Shown here: one piece after another, positions 55,924 to 64,000 of the stretch | Layout of the letters: each line of letters starts with the position of its first letter | Numbering within the stretch: the first letter of the stretch is position 1 | Source: Vicingus serpentipes | GTDB lineage: Bacteria > Bacteroidota > Bacteroidia > Flavobacteriales_E > Vicingaceae | Direction: 5' to 3' | NCBI RefSeq assembly: GCF_007993035.1 | Contig: NZ_VOOS01000003.1 | Span: 89,501-153,500 of the forward strand | DNA: 64,000 nucleotides | The notes under the pieces: generated by a model | Databases searched by the model: none | Seen by the model: the letters and a program-made list of their open reading frames with translations, nothing else | Told to the model about the DNA's origin: nothing | Position numbers and translations under genes: made by a program

Positions 55924-56661
55924 GTGCTAGAAAAAAACGTTTTCGGACAATACATCTTTTTAAAGAAGGCCATTATGAGAATGGCTTCTCCATTCACATA
56001 TATGAGGTTTGGTGTTATTAATAAAAATGAAATAACAGGAGCTGAACTTTATAATGAACTACCTAGTAAAAATGTATTATTTGTTTCGAATCACCAAACT
56101 TATTTTGCTGATGTTGCCTATATGATTCATGCAATGGGTAATGCAAAAACAGGGAAACCAAATCAAATTACTTTTTGGGACTTTTTTTTGAGACCATACA
56201 CAAATTTTTACTACGTAGCCGCTGCAGAAACTATGGATTCGGGTATTATTCCAAAACTATTTAAATTAACAGGTTCCATTAGTATTAAGAGAACTTGGAG
56301 AGAAGCAGGCGAAAATATTCAGCGTGAAGTAGATAAAAATGATACTGAAAGTATAGAGAAAGCGTTGAAATCTGGTTGGGTTATTACATTTCCACAAGGG
56401 ACAACAAAACCGTATGTGCCAGGGAGAAAAGGTACTGCACATATTATAAAAAACTACAAACCTATTGTAGTACCTGTTGTGGTTGATGGGTTCCGGAGGG
56501 CATTTGATAAGAAAGGGCTACTGATAAAAAAGAAAGGATCAACTTTGAAATTGACTATCAAAAAACCACTTGATATTAATTATGATGATAGTGTAGAAGA
56601 TATTCTTGAACAAGTAATGGATGCTATTGAGCAAAGTCCAAAATTTCAAGGAACAGTTTAA
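55924..56661 (+). CDS. PlsC-like 1-acyl-glycerol-3-phosphate acyltransferase
   Basis: A 245-residue acyltransferase starting at a GTG. The catalytic block is NHQTYFADVAYM: His57 and Asp63 are separated by five residues, not the four of the usual HX4D motif. Motif III is FPQGTTKPYVPGRKGTAHII in place of FPEGTR. PIVVPVVVDGFRRAF is the fourth motif. It should acylate a lysophospholipid or a related lipid at the inner membrane; the altered motifs make the acceptor uncertain. It shares a TTAA stop overlap with the convergent bestrophin gene. Confidence 0.85.
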   Translation: MLEKNVFGQYIFLKKAIMRMASPFTYMRFGVINKNEITGAELYNELPSKNVLFVSNHQTYFADVAYMIHAMGNAKTGKPNQITFWDFFLRPYTNFYYVAAAETMDSGIIPKLFKLTGSISIKRTWREAGENIQREVDKNDTESIEKALKSGWVITFPQGTTKPYVPGRKGTAHIIKNYKPIVVPVVVDGFRRAFDKKGLLIKKKGSTLKLTIKKPLDINYDDSVEDILEQVMDAIEQSPKFQGTV

Positions 56662-57530
56662 GCTTCAATTTCCTTAATATTTGTTTTAATTTTATCGCTT
56701 AGCTCATCAAGTGGTAAATCATTGTCGTCTAATCCAAAAGGGTCTTCTATTTCTTCTGCTATAATCTCTATAGAAACAAATACATAGAATACGAAAGTTG
56801 CAATTGGAATAGACCAATAACCAAAGTCTGGAATAAAGCCAAATGGAATTGTAAGAACGTAAATGAAAATAAACTTTTTGATAAATAGAGTGTGAGAAAA
56901 TGGTATAGGAGTGTTTTTTATTCGTTCACATGCTCCTAGAATATCAATAAAATTCTTAATTTCTTTGTCAAAAAGAAGTAAATCTATATCAGAAATAGTT
57001 TTGTTTTTCTTCCATGTATTAAGTTTTTGATACATTAAACTAATTAAACCATTAGGAATGTGGTTGTAATTTTTAAGGTTTACTTTAAACTCAGAAGAGA
57101 TTTCTAAATCCTCATAAGTGTGAATGTCTCGTAAATGATTTTTTAGAGAATATGGAAAAGCTGCTATTAATTCAATAAAATCTTTAGTTTCATTATTTCT
57201 AGGTAATAATGATTGTGCTTTTATTGCGGCATATCTTGTATTGTTTACTAGAGCTCCCCAATGTTTTCTTCCTTCCCACCATCTATCGTAGGCTGTATTT
57301 GTTCTAAAAACCAAGAGTAATCCCATTACAAAACCAAGCAATGTGTGAATACTAAAAGCATTTTTAAATACTTTTAGGTTAAACTCAGGGAAAAACTTTG
57401 TTAAAATAAAATTGATTGCCCATGTGTAAATTGAAATTAAAATAATTTCAGGCAATAATATTTTTAGGGTGTCACTTTTGTAGAGCTTAAAAATATGAGA
57501 AAACCAAAGTTTTGGATTGTATTTAATCAT
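56658..57530 (-). CDS. Bestrophin family (UPF0187) ion channel protein
   Basis: A 290-residue membrane protein. The family signature is GLLLVFRTNTAYDRWWEGRK followed by HWGALVNNTRYAAIKAQ. Hydrophobic segments sit at about 24-42, 60-78 and 215-255, the last including the FGYWSIPIATFVFYVFVSIE stretch; the acidic EEIEDPFG region near 265 matches the bestrophin calcium-clasp area. Bacterial homologues conduct ions (a Klebsiella member is a sodium-selective channel); selectivity here is unknown. Its ATG overlaps the M23 peptidase stop by one base, suggesting coupling. Confidence 0.9.
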   Translation of the reverse strand: MIKYNPKLWFSHIFKLYKSDTLKILLPEIILISIYTWAINFILTKFFPEFNLKVFKNAFSIHTLLGFVMGLLLVFRTNTAYDRWWEGRKHWGALVNNTRYAAIKAQSLLPRNNETKDFIELIAAFPYSLKNHLRDIHTYEDLEISSEFKVNLKNYNHIPNGLISLMYQKLNTWKKNKTISDIDLLLFDKEIKNFIDILGACERIKNTPIPFSHTLFIKKFIFIYVLTIPFGFIPDFGYWSIPIATFVFYVFVSIEIIAEEIEDPFGLDDNDLPLDELSDKIKTNIKEIEA

Positions 57531-58501
57531 TAATCTAAAGATTGAAGAGGTGTGTTAGATAGTTCTAACATCTTGTCGTACTCCTCAGCAGTTAAATCAT
57601 TAAAGTAAAAGTTAACTGGATTTACAGGTTCGTCATTTTTTCTAACTTCATAATGGCAATGAGGTCCTGCAGAAAGACCTGTATTTCCAACATAACCAAT
57701 AATATCACCTCTATTAACTTTATCGCCCTCTTCTACTGCAATTTTACTCATATGAGCATAAAGTGTAATGTAGCCATAACCATGTTCAATTCTTACATGA
57801 TTTCCATATCCACTTGCTCTATTATCAGCCTGAATAACCGTTCCCTTTCCTGTAGCAAAAATAGGCGTACCTCTTGGAGCTGTAAAATCCATACCTGCAT
57901 GGAATTTACGATACTTTAAAATAGGATGCATTCTATAGCCATAACCACTTGCCATTCTAGTTAAATCTTCGTTTTGTACAGGCTGAATAGCTGGTATTGC
58001 AGCCAACATATTTTCTTTCTTTTTAGCCATTTTAAATACATCATCAAATGATTTTGACTGTATGTAAAGTTGTTTAGATAATTGGTCTAGTTTCTTTGTG
58101 GTTTCTATAATTAATTCTGAATTAGAAAAACCTTCTAGCTCTTTATATCGGTTTACGCCACCAAACCCTGCAGTTCTTATTTCTGAAGGAATAGGTTCGG
58201 CTTCAAAAATTACACGGTAAATATTATCATCTCTATGCTGTACATCTTCTAAAACACTAGTGATTTGATCTAATTTTTTGTTTAACAAAGAGTATTGTGC
58301 TTCCATTTGAGCATTCTCTTGTTTCAGTTGCTTTTCTTTAGGAGAATCGATATAGGTGTAAGTAATTCCATAGATAATAACACCAATAACAAGTCCAGCC
58401 CCTAAAAAGCTTAAACTTTTTAGAATGCGGTCTTTTAAGGTTACTTCAATTTTGTCGTAACTTAATGATGTTGAATTATATCTATACTTAACTTTAGACA
58501 T
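57530..58501 (-). CDS. M23 family metallopeptidase (membrane-anchored)
   Basis: A 323-residue envelope protein: cytoplasmic N-terminus, one transmembrane helix about 29-50 (SLSFLGAGLVIGVIIYGITY), a coiled coil about 54-95 (KQLKQENAQMEAQYSLLNKK), and a C-terminal LytM domain about 190-300. Zinc ligands are His and Asp in KFHAGMDF and His in GPHCHYEVR. It cuts peptide cross-links in peptidoglycan or activates other hydrolases. The layout matches the MepM-like M23 proteins of Bacteroidota that adjoin alaS; alaS is indeed divergent 99 bp away. Confidence 0.94.
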   Translation of the reverse strand: MSKVKYRYNSTSLSYDKIEVTLKDRILKSLSFLGAGLVIGVIIYGITYTYIDSPKEKQLKQENAQMEAQYSLLNKKLDQITSVLEDVQHRDDNIYRVIFEAEPIPSEIRTAGFGGVNRYKELEGFSNSELIIETTKKLDQLSKQLYIQSKSFDDVFKMAKKKENMLAAIPAIQPVQNEDLTRMASGYGYRMHPILKYRKFHAGMDFTAPRGTPIFATGKGTVIQADNRASGYGNHVRIEHGYGYITLYAHMSKIAVEEGDKVNRGDIIGYVGNTGLSAGPHCHYEVRKNDEPVNPVNFYFNDLTAEEYDKMLELSNTPLQSLD

Positions 58502-58526
58502 GTTAAGATTTATGTTAATTTTGACG

Positions 58527-58534
58527 CAAATTTA
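58527..58534 (-). promoter_or_regulatory. Putative -7 box of the M23 peptidase gene
   Basis: The minus strand reads TAAATTTGC, an exact match 25 bp upstream of the ATG at 58501. Confidence 0.5.
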
Positions 58535-58600
58535 ATCATTTTAAAGAAATAACCGAACGATAATGCTATGTTAACGGTTATTTAACAATATTTAACGGAC

Positions 58601-61387
58601 ATGAAATCAGCTCAAATAAGACAAACATTTTTAGATTTTTTTAAAGAAAAACAACACGAGGTTGTCTCTTCGGCGCCAATGGTAATCAAAAATGATCCAA
58701 CCTTGATGTTTACTAATGCTGGTATGAATCAGTTTAAAGATTTGTTTTTGGGAAATTCTGAAATTAAATATGCAAGAATTGCTGATTCACAAAAATGTTT
58801 AAGAGTATCTGGAAAGCATAATGATTTAGAAGAAGTTGGAGTGGATACTTATCACCATACAATGTTTGAGATGTTGGGGAACTGGAGTTTTGGAAATTAC
58901 TTTAAAAAAGAGGCTATAGAATGGGCTTGGGAGTTGTTGGTAGATGTTTATAAAATTGATAAAGATAGATTGTATTTTACTGTTTTTGAAGGCGACGAGC
59001 AAGATGGAACTGAAATGGACGAGGACGCTTATAATTTATGGAAAGCAATTTTAGAGAAAAACAATCTTCCGCTTTATAAAATATTAAAAGCTAACAAAAA
59101 GGATAATTTTTGGGAAATGGGAGATACAGGACCATGTGGTCCATGTTCTGAAATTCATGTTGATTTAAGAAATGATGATGAAATTGCAAAAATTCCAGGA
59201 AGAGAATTAGTAAATGCTGATCATCCTCAAGTGGTTGAAATTTGGAATTTGGTTTTTATGGAGTTCAATAGAATGGCTAATGGTGAGTTAAAATCTTTAC
59301 CTGCTAAACATGTTGATACTGGTATGGGGTTTGAACGTTTGGCAATGGTTTTACAAGGCAAGCAATCGAATTATGATACGGATGTATTTATGCCAACAAT
59401 TGATAAGATTAGTCAGTTAACTGGGGTTAAATATCAAAACACATTAGATGTTTCTGTTAAAACAGATGTCGCTATTCGTGTAATTGCAGATCATGTTAGA
59501 GCAGTTACATTTTCTATTGCAGATGGACAATTGCCATCAAATACCGGAGCGGGTTATGTAATTCGTAGAATTTTAAGACGTGCAATTCGTTATGGATATA
59601 GTTTTTTAGACCAAAAAGAACCGTTTATTAATGAGTTGGTAAGCGTTTTAGCAAAACAAATGGGAGAGGCATTTCCTGAGTTATTAGCTCAACAAGAATT
59701 GATTACAAAAGTAATTAGAGAGGAAGAAGATAGCTTTTTAAGAACCTTAGAAAAAGGGATTCATCGATTTGAGAATTATTTAGCTACGGCTAATGATAAA
59801 ACCGTTGATGGAGAGTTTGCTTTTGAGTTGTACGATACTTTTGGTTTTCCAATAGATTTAACCGAGTTAATGGCTACAGAAAATAATTTTGATGTTGATA
59901 TGCCAGGTTTTATTGTTGCATTAGATAAACAAAAAGAGCGTTCTCGTGCAGCCGGAAAAATTGAGGCTGATGATTGGGTTGTTTTACGTGAAGATGATGT
60001 TGAAGAGTTTATTGGGTATGATTATACTGAAGCTGATACCTATTTAACTAAATACAGACGAATAGTAGCTAAAGGAGAAGAGTTTTATCAGTTGGTATTT
60101 CGTTTAACTCCTTTCTATCCAGAAGGAGGAGGCCAAGTTGGAGATACTGGTTATATTGATAATGGATTTGAAAAAGTAGAGATACTAGATACGAAAAAAG
60201 AGAATAATTTAATTATTCATTTTGTTAAAGAATTGCCTAAAGATTATTATACAAAATTTAAAATTGTAGTTAGTAATGATAGAAACTTAACTGCGTGTAA
60301 TCACTCAGCAACACATTTAATGCACCAAGCTTTACGTGAAATTTTAGGAACTCACGTTGAGCAAAAAGGTTCATTGGTTAACGCAGAGTATTTACGCTTC
60401 GATTTTTCTCATTTTGAGAAATTAAATGATGAACAATTACAGCAAATTGAAGATTTTGTAAATGAAAAAATACAAGCAAACATTCCATTAAACGAGCATA
60501 GAGAAATACCAATTACAAAAGCAGAAGAAGCGGGAGCGATGATGTTGTTTGGAGAAAAATATGGGGATGTGGTACGTATGATAGAATTTGGAGATTCAAA
60601 AGAATTGTGTGGAGGAATACACGTGGATAATACTTCTGAAATTAAATTATTTAAAATAAAATCGGAAGGTTCGGTTGCTGCTGGAATTAGAAGAATTGAA
60701 GCGTTAACTAATATAGGAGCAGGGAATTGGTTAAAGGAAAAAGTAGATATAATTGCTGAAAATAATTTAACAGGCTTGATTCCTCTTGAAATAAAAAATC
60801 AAGTAGAAGAATTTAAAAACAATTTGATGGACGAGTGTTTAAAAGTTTCTAATGACTGTAAAGATATTGATTTGAAAAGTCCAGGAGTTAGTCAACTAGA
60901 TGCTATAACTAATGCTATCAATGAGTTTACAAAAATTAAACTTCCCCAAAATATAATTGAAGGCTTAAACACTAAGAAAAAAGAAATATTAAAAGCAGCT
61001 GAAGAAGGAAATAAAGAAAAAGCAAGCCAAATAAAAGATGAGTTATTGGGAAAAGTAGAAGTTGTTAATGGGGTAAATGTTATTGCTCAAAAAATTGACT
61101 TGGATGATAGTGCTGCTATTAAAGATTTAGCATTTCAATTAAAAGGTCAGATTGACAATTTATTTATGGTTCTAGGTGCTGAAGTAAATGGTAAGCCAAA
61201 CTTAACTATTGTTGTTTCTGAAGAACTGTCTAAAACTAAAAACTTACACGCAGGTAATATAATTAGAGAAGCTGCAAAAGAGATGAGAGGTGGCGGAGGT
61301 GGTCAACCATTTTACGCAACAGCAGGTGGAAGTAATGTAGAAGGAATTCAAGCAGCTATAGCAAAAGCACTTTCTTTTATAGCTTAA
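58601..61387 (+). CDS. alaS: Alanine-tRNA ligase
   Basis: A 928-residue class II synthetase, somewhat longer than the usual 870-880. The catalytic domain opens with IRQTFLDFFKEKQHEVVSSA and includes GDTGPCGPCSEIH and HVDTGMGFERLAM. The editing domain holds zinc-site residues His568 and His572 (CNHSATHLMHQ), Cys670 and His674 (CGGIH). The C-Ala domain includes GGGGGQPFYATAGG. The extra length lies between about 740 and 830, a Lys/Glu/Asn-rich helical stretch. It removes mischarged serine and glycine as well as charging tRNA-Ala. Confidence 0.97.
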   Translation: MKSAQIRQTFLDFFKEKQHEVVSSAPMVIKNDPTLMFTNAGMNQFKDLFLGNSEIKYARIADSQKCLRVSGKHNDLEEVGVDTYHHTMFEMLGNWSFGNYFKKEAIEWAWELLVDVYKIDKDRLYFTVFEGDEQDGTEMDEDAYNLWKAILEKNNLPLYKILKANKKDNFWEMGDTGPCGPCSEIHVDLRNDDEIAKIPGRELVNADHPQVVEIWNLVFMEFNRMANGELKSLPAKHVDTGMGFERLAMVLQGKQSNYDTDVFMPTIDKISQLTGVKYQNTLDVSVKTDVAIRVIADHVRAVTFSIADGQLPSNTGAGYVIRRILRRAIRYGYSFLDQKEPFINELVSVLAKQMGEAFPELLAQQELITKVIREEEDSFLRTLEKGIHRFENYLATANDKTVDGEFAFELYDTFGFPIDLTELMATENNFDVDMPGFIVALDKQKERSRAAGKIEADDWVVLREDDVEEFIGYDYTEADTYLTKYRRIVAKGEEFYQLVFRLTPFYPEGGGQVGDTGYIDNGFEKVEILDTKKENNLIIHFVKELPKDYYTKFKIVVSNDRNLTACNHSATHLMHQALREILGTHVEQKGSLVNAEYLRFDFSHFEKLNDEQLQQIEDFVNEKIQANIPLNEHREIPITKAEEAGAMMLFGEKYGDVVRMIEFGDSKELCGGIHVDNTSEIKLFKIKSEGSVAAGIRRIEALTNIGAGNWLKEKVDIIAENNLTGLIPLEIKNQVEEFKNNLMDECLKVSNDCKDIDLKSPGVSQLDAITNAINEFTKIKLPQNIIEGLNTKKKEILKAAEEGNKEKASQIKDELLGKVEVVNGVNVIAQKIDLDDSAAIKDLAFQLKGQIDNLFMVLGAEVNGKPNLTIVVSEELSKTKNLHAGNIIREAAKEMRGGGGGQPFYATAGGSNVEGIQAAIAKALSFIA

Positions 61388-61442
61388 ATTAGCTGTTAGC
61401 TTAATCATAATTAGTATCTTAGCAGTTCTAAAGCACTATCTA

Positions 61443-61943
61443 ATGATTCGGAAATTTTTACTTATCGTATTTCTAGCGGTTGGTTTTGCGTTTGCTCCTC
61501 ATGAGTATTTTGTATCTGTAACAGAAGCTGAATACAATGAAGAAGCGCAAACTTTTCAAATGACCATTAAATTTATTGGACATGATTTAGAAAAAGCTTT
61601 AACTGAAGCTGGAGTTCCTGAATTAAATTTAGGTACTGATAACGAACTCAACTTAGCCGATAAGTATATTTTAGATTATATTAATAAAACCTTTCAAATT
61701 AATGTAAATGATAAGGTTTTAATGCTGAAAATGGTTGGAAAAGAGGTTGGTAATGACGATTTTATATATTGCTATATTGAAACAGATAAGATTAGAAAAC
61801 CAAAAAATATTTCTTTTGAAAACTCAATGCTTACTGAGGTTTTTTTAGCCCAGGAAAACATTGTTTATTTAACAATTAATAGTAAAAAAGAAAGTTTTTC
61901 ATTTAATAAAGAAAAACAAAGCGAAACACTAAACATAGAATAA
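61443..61943 (+). CDS. DUF6702 family exported protein
   Basis: A 166-residue protein with a short hydrophobic N-terminus (MIRKFLLIVFLAVGFAFA) followed by the family opening PHEYFVSVTEAEYNEEAQTF. The rest is beta-rich (TFQMTIKFIGHDLEKALTEA, NDFIYCYIETDKI). DUF6702 proteins are of unknown function and are typically found next to M1-family aminopeptidases in Bacteroidota, as here: the M1 gene starts 9 bp downstream, so they share a transcript. Confidence 0.85.
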   Translation: MIRKFLLIVFLAVGFAFAPHEYFVSVTEAEYNEEAQTFQMTIKFIGHDLEKALTEAGVPELNLGTDNELNLADKYILDYINKTFQINVNDKVLMLKMVGKEVGNDDFIYCYIETDKIRKPKNISFENSMLTEVFLAQENIVYLTINSKKESFSFNKEKQSETLNIE

Positions 61944-61952
61944 AAAAGGAAC

Positions 61953-64000
61953 ATGAAAAAAGGGATATTGTTTTCAATGGGATCATTGATACTTGGGACT
62001 ATTTTTGCTCAAAATAATGTTAATGCCAATAAGTTTAAACAACTTAAAGAAGAATTAGCAACACCAAATGTTTATCGAACAGCTTCTGGAGCACCTGGTC
62101 ATGAATACTATCAGCAAAAAGCAGATTATGTTATTAATGTTGAGTTAGATGATGCTAAACAAATTGTAAAAGGTGATGAATCGATAACTTATAAAAATAA
62201 TTCTCCAGACAAACTTGATTATTTATGGATTCAATTAGACCAAAACATGAGGGCTAAAGATTCTGACACAAAAAAAGTTGATACTAAGAACATTGATAAA
62301 AAAATGAGCTTTGCTGAGTTGGCAGAAATGCACAATCAATTTGATGGAGGTTTTAAATTAGACTATGTAAAAGATGGAAGTGGTAAGGATTTAAAATATA
62401 CGATTAATAAAACGATGATGCGTATAGATTTACCAAAACCTTTATTGCCTGGTTCTACTGCCACATTAAAACTAAAATGGTGGTACAATGTAAATAATAG
62501 AGACGAAATTGGAGGGAGATCTGGATATGAATATTTTGAGGAGGAAGACAATTATTTATACACTATTGCTCAGTTCTATCCTAGAATGGCTGTTTACAAT
62601 GAAGTTGAAGGATGGCAAAATAAGCAGTTTTTAGGTAGCGGAGAATTTACATTAACTTTTGGAGACTATAAGGTAAATATTACTGTGCCTTCTGATCATA
62701 TTGTTGGAGCAACTGGAACTTTAACAAATGCATCTTCTGTTTTAACAAGTGAACAACGTTCAAGATTTTCTAAAGCTCAAAACGAATATGTTAATCCAGT
62801 AATGATTGTAACTCAAGAAGAAGCTGAAGAAATTGAAAAAAAGAAAGCTGATGGAACTAAAACATGGTCGTTTAGTGCAACTAATGTTCGTGATTTTGCT
62901 TTTGCTTCGTCACGTAAGTTTATATGGGACGCAATGGCAGTAGAGTATAATGGTAAGAAAACGTTGGCAATGAGTTATTATCCTAAAGAAGGAAATCCTT
63001 TATGGGAACAATATAGTACAAAAGTTGTTGCTCATACTATTGAATCGTATTCTAGGCATACCTGCGATTATCCTTATCCTGCAGCAATTTCTGTTCATTC
63101 AAAAAGTATTGGAATGGAGTACCCTATGATTTGTTTCAATGGAGGAAGACCAAATAAAGATGGGACTTATTCAGAACGAACTAAATATGCTATGATTGGT
63201 GTTATAATTCATGAGGTTGGTCACAATTTCTTCCCCATGATTATTAACTCTGATGAAAGGCAGTGGACATGGATGGATGAAGGTTTGAATACCTTTACTC
63301 AATATATGTGTGAGCAAGAATGGGAGAGGGGATATCCTTCAAGAAGAGGTCCAGCTTATAAAATTGTTGATTATATGAAAGGTGATAAAAAAGGTATATC
63401 TCCAATTATGACAAACTCGGAATCGATTTTGCAATTTGGGAACAATGCTTATGGAAAACCAGCAACAGCGCTTAATATTTTAAGGGAAACTGTGATGGGG
63501 AGAGAGTTGTTTGATTTTGCTTTTAAAACTTATGCAGAAAGATGGAAGTTTAAACATCCTACACCAGCTGATTTTTTTAGGACTATGGAGGATGCTTCGG
63601 GAGTTGATTTGGACTGGTTTTGGAGAGGTTGGTTTTATACAACTGATCACGTTGATATTGCTATAAATAATGTGGAATGGTTTAAAATTGATACTAAAGA
63701 CCCTCAGGTTGAGAAAGCCTTTGAGAAAGAAATGGAGGCAAGAATCAAATTTAAAGGTGATGAAAATAACAAAGAATTTATAAAAGAAACTTATAATGAA
63801 AAAGACCCATCAATAAATGATTTTTATAATTCATATGATCCTTTTGAGGTATTATTAATTGATGAAGTTGACTATAAAAAATATTTAAAAAAGCTTGATG
63901 AAAAAGATTTAGAGATATTAAATGGTGATTATAATTATTATAATATTTCATTCGAAAATAAAGGTGGTTTGGTAATGCCTCTTATTTTAAACTTTACTTT
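61953..64000 (+). CDS. M1 family zinc aminopeptidase, partial at right edge
   Basis: The frame is open from the ATG at 61953 to the end of the window (682 codons). Signal peptide MKKGILFSMGSLILGTIFAQ. The N-terminal domain has TYKNNSPDKLDYLWIQLDQN. The zinc site is HEVGH at 420-424 with the third ligand Glu443 (WMDEGLN), the 18-residue gap typical of gluzincins. The exopeptidase GXMEN motif appears as SIGMEYPMICFNG, with Tyr replacing Asn. It is an exported aminopeptidase-like enzyme, probably periplasmic. AAGGA upstream is a plausible ribosome-binding site. The C-terminus is outside the window. Confidence 0.93.
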   Translation, partial: MKKGILFSMGSLILGTIFAQNNVNANKFKQLKEELATPNVYRTASGAPGHEYYQQKADYVINVELDDAKQIVKGDESITYKNNSPDKLDYLWIQLDQNMRAKDSDTKKVDTKNIDKKMSFAELAEMHNQFDGGFKLDYVKDGSGKDLKYTINKTMMRIDLPKPLLPGSTATLKLKWWYNVNNRDEIGGRSGYEYFEEEDNYLYTIAQFYPRMAVYNEVEGWQNKQFLGSGEFTLTFGDYKVNITVPSDHIVGATGTLTNASSVLTSEQRSRFSKAQNEYVNPVMIVTQEEAEEIEKKKADGTKTWSFSATNVRDFAFASSRKFIWDAMAVEYNGKKTLAMSYYPKEGNPLWEQYSTKVVAHTIESYSRHTCDYPYPAAISVHSKSIGMEYPMICFNGGRPNKDGTYSERTKYAMIGVIIHEVGHNFFPMIINSDERQWTWMDEGLNTFTQYMCEQEWERGYPSRRGPAYKIVDYMKGDKKGISPIMTNSESILQFGNNAYGKPATALNILRETVMGRELFDFAFKTYAERWKFKHPTPADFFRTMEDASGVDLDWFWRGWFYTTDHVDIAINNVEWFKIDTKDPQVEKAFEKEMEARIKFKGDENNKEFIKETYNEKDPSINDFYNSYDPFEVLLIDEVDYKKYLKKLDEKDLEILNGDYNYYNISFENKGGLVMPLILNFT

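Overview
The window is a compact, AT-rich chromosomal segment from a member of the Bacteroidota, most likely order Flavobacteriales (family not resolvable from sequence alone). Evidence: TAnnTTTG-type -7 promoter boxes, two proteins with type IX secretion (T9SS) type A C-terminal sorting domains, PorT/DUF6089-like outer-membrane barrels, a PorE-like TPR/propeller/OmpA protein, the PurL motif GGFSNSD, an enoyl-CoA hydratase/3-hydroxyacyl-CoA dehydrogenase with the dehydrogenase half first, and DUF5522 and DUF6702 proteins. Almost everything is core metabolism and housekeeping.

Layout. 1-3114 (-): purL, cut by the left edge. 3313-5786 (+): ECF sigma factor, membrane partner and a small exported protein. 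5841-8462 (-): B12-dependent ribonucleotide reductase. 8987-11740 (+): small acidic exported protein, SulP transporter and beta-carbonic anhydrase (probable inorganic-carbon handling). 11907-14853 (+): haem pathway, with hemA and hemC fused into one 725-codon gene followed by hemD. 14926-15927 (-): PfkB-type adenosine kinase. tRNA-Asn at 16029. 16185-22208 (+): OmpA/PD40 protein, clpP, eno, gltA, most followed by hairpin terminators. 22317-25758 (+): ABC ATPase, ABC permease and a sigma-54 activator lacking its DNA-binding domain. 25857-27101 (+): DEAD-box helicase. 27102-28550: a foreign-looking cassette (one propeller lipoprotein between structured inverted repeats). 28666-34508 (+): MarR regulator plus a fatty-acid beta-oxidation operon with two phased operators. 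34614-35262 (+): barrel protein with a start-codon frameshift in a poly-A tract. 35259-38739 (-): two M16 peptidases and an NMO-family flavoprotein. 38859-45403 (+): OMP, cysDN, OMP, pheT. 46204-49934 (+): two tandem PA-domain T9SS cargo proteins. 49936-53944 (-): RluA-type pseudouridine synthase, urocanate hydratase, DUF5522 protein. 53984-56661 (+): PLP enzyme, glucosaminidase/LysM protein, acyltransferase. 56658-58501 (-): bestrophin and M23 peptidase. 58601-64000 (+): alaS, DUF6702 protein, M1 aminopeptidase (cut by the right edge).

Most notable items: the 1.45-kb inverted-repeat cassette at 27102-28550, which resembles a single integron-like or repeat-mobilised gene cassette; the HemA-HemC fusion; the A8 slippage tract that puts the signal peptide of the 34614 gene out of frame; the two operator palindromes 32 bp apart around the marR promoter; and several -7 boxes placed so close to ATG codons that leaderless mRNAs are predicted. 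No CRISPR array, prophage or complete insertion sequence was seen.
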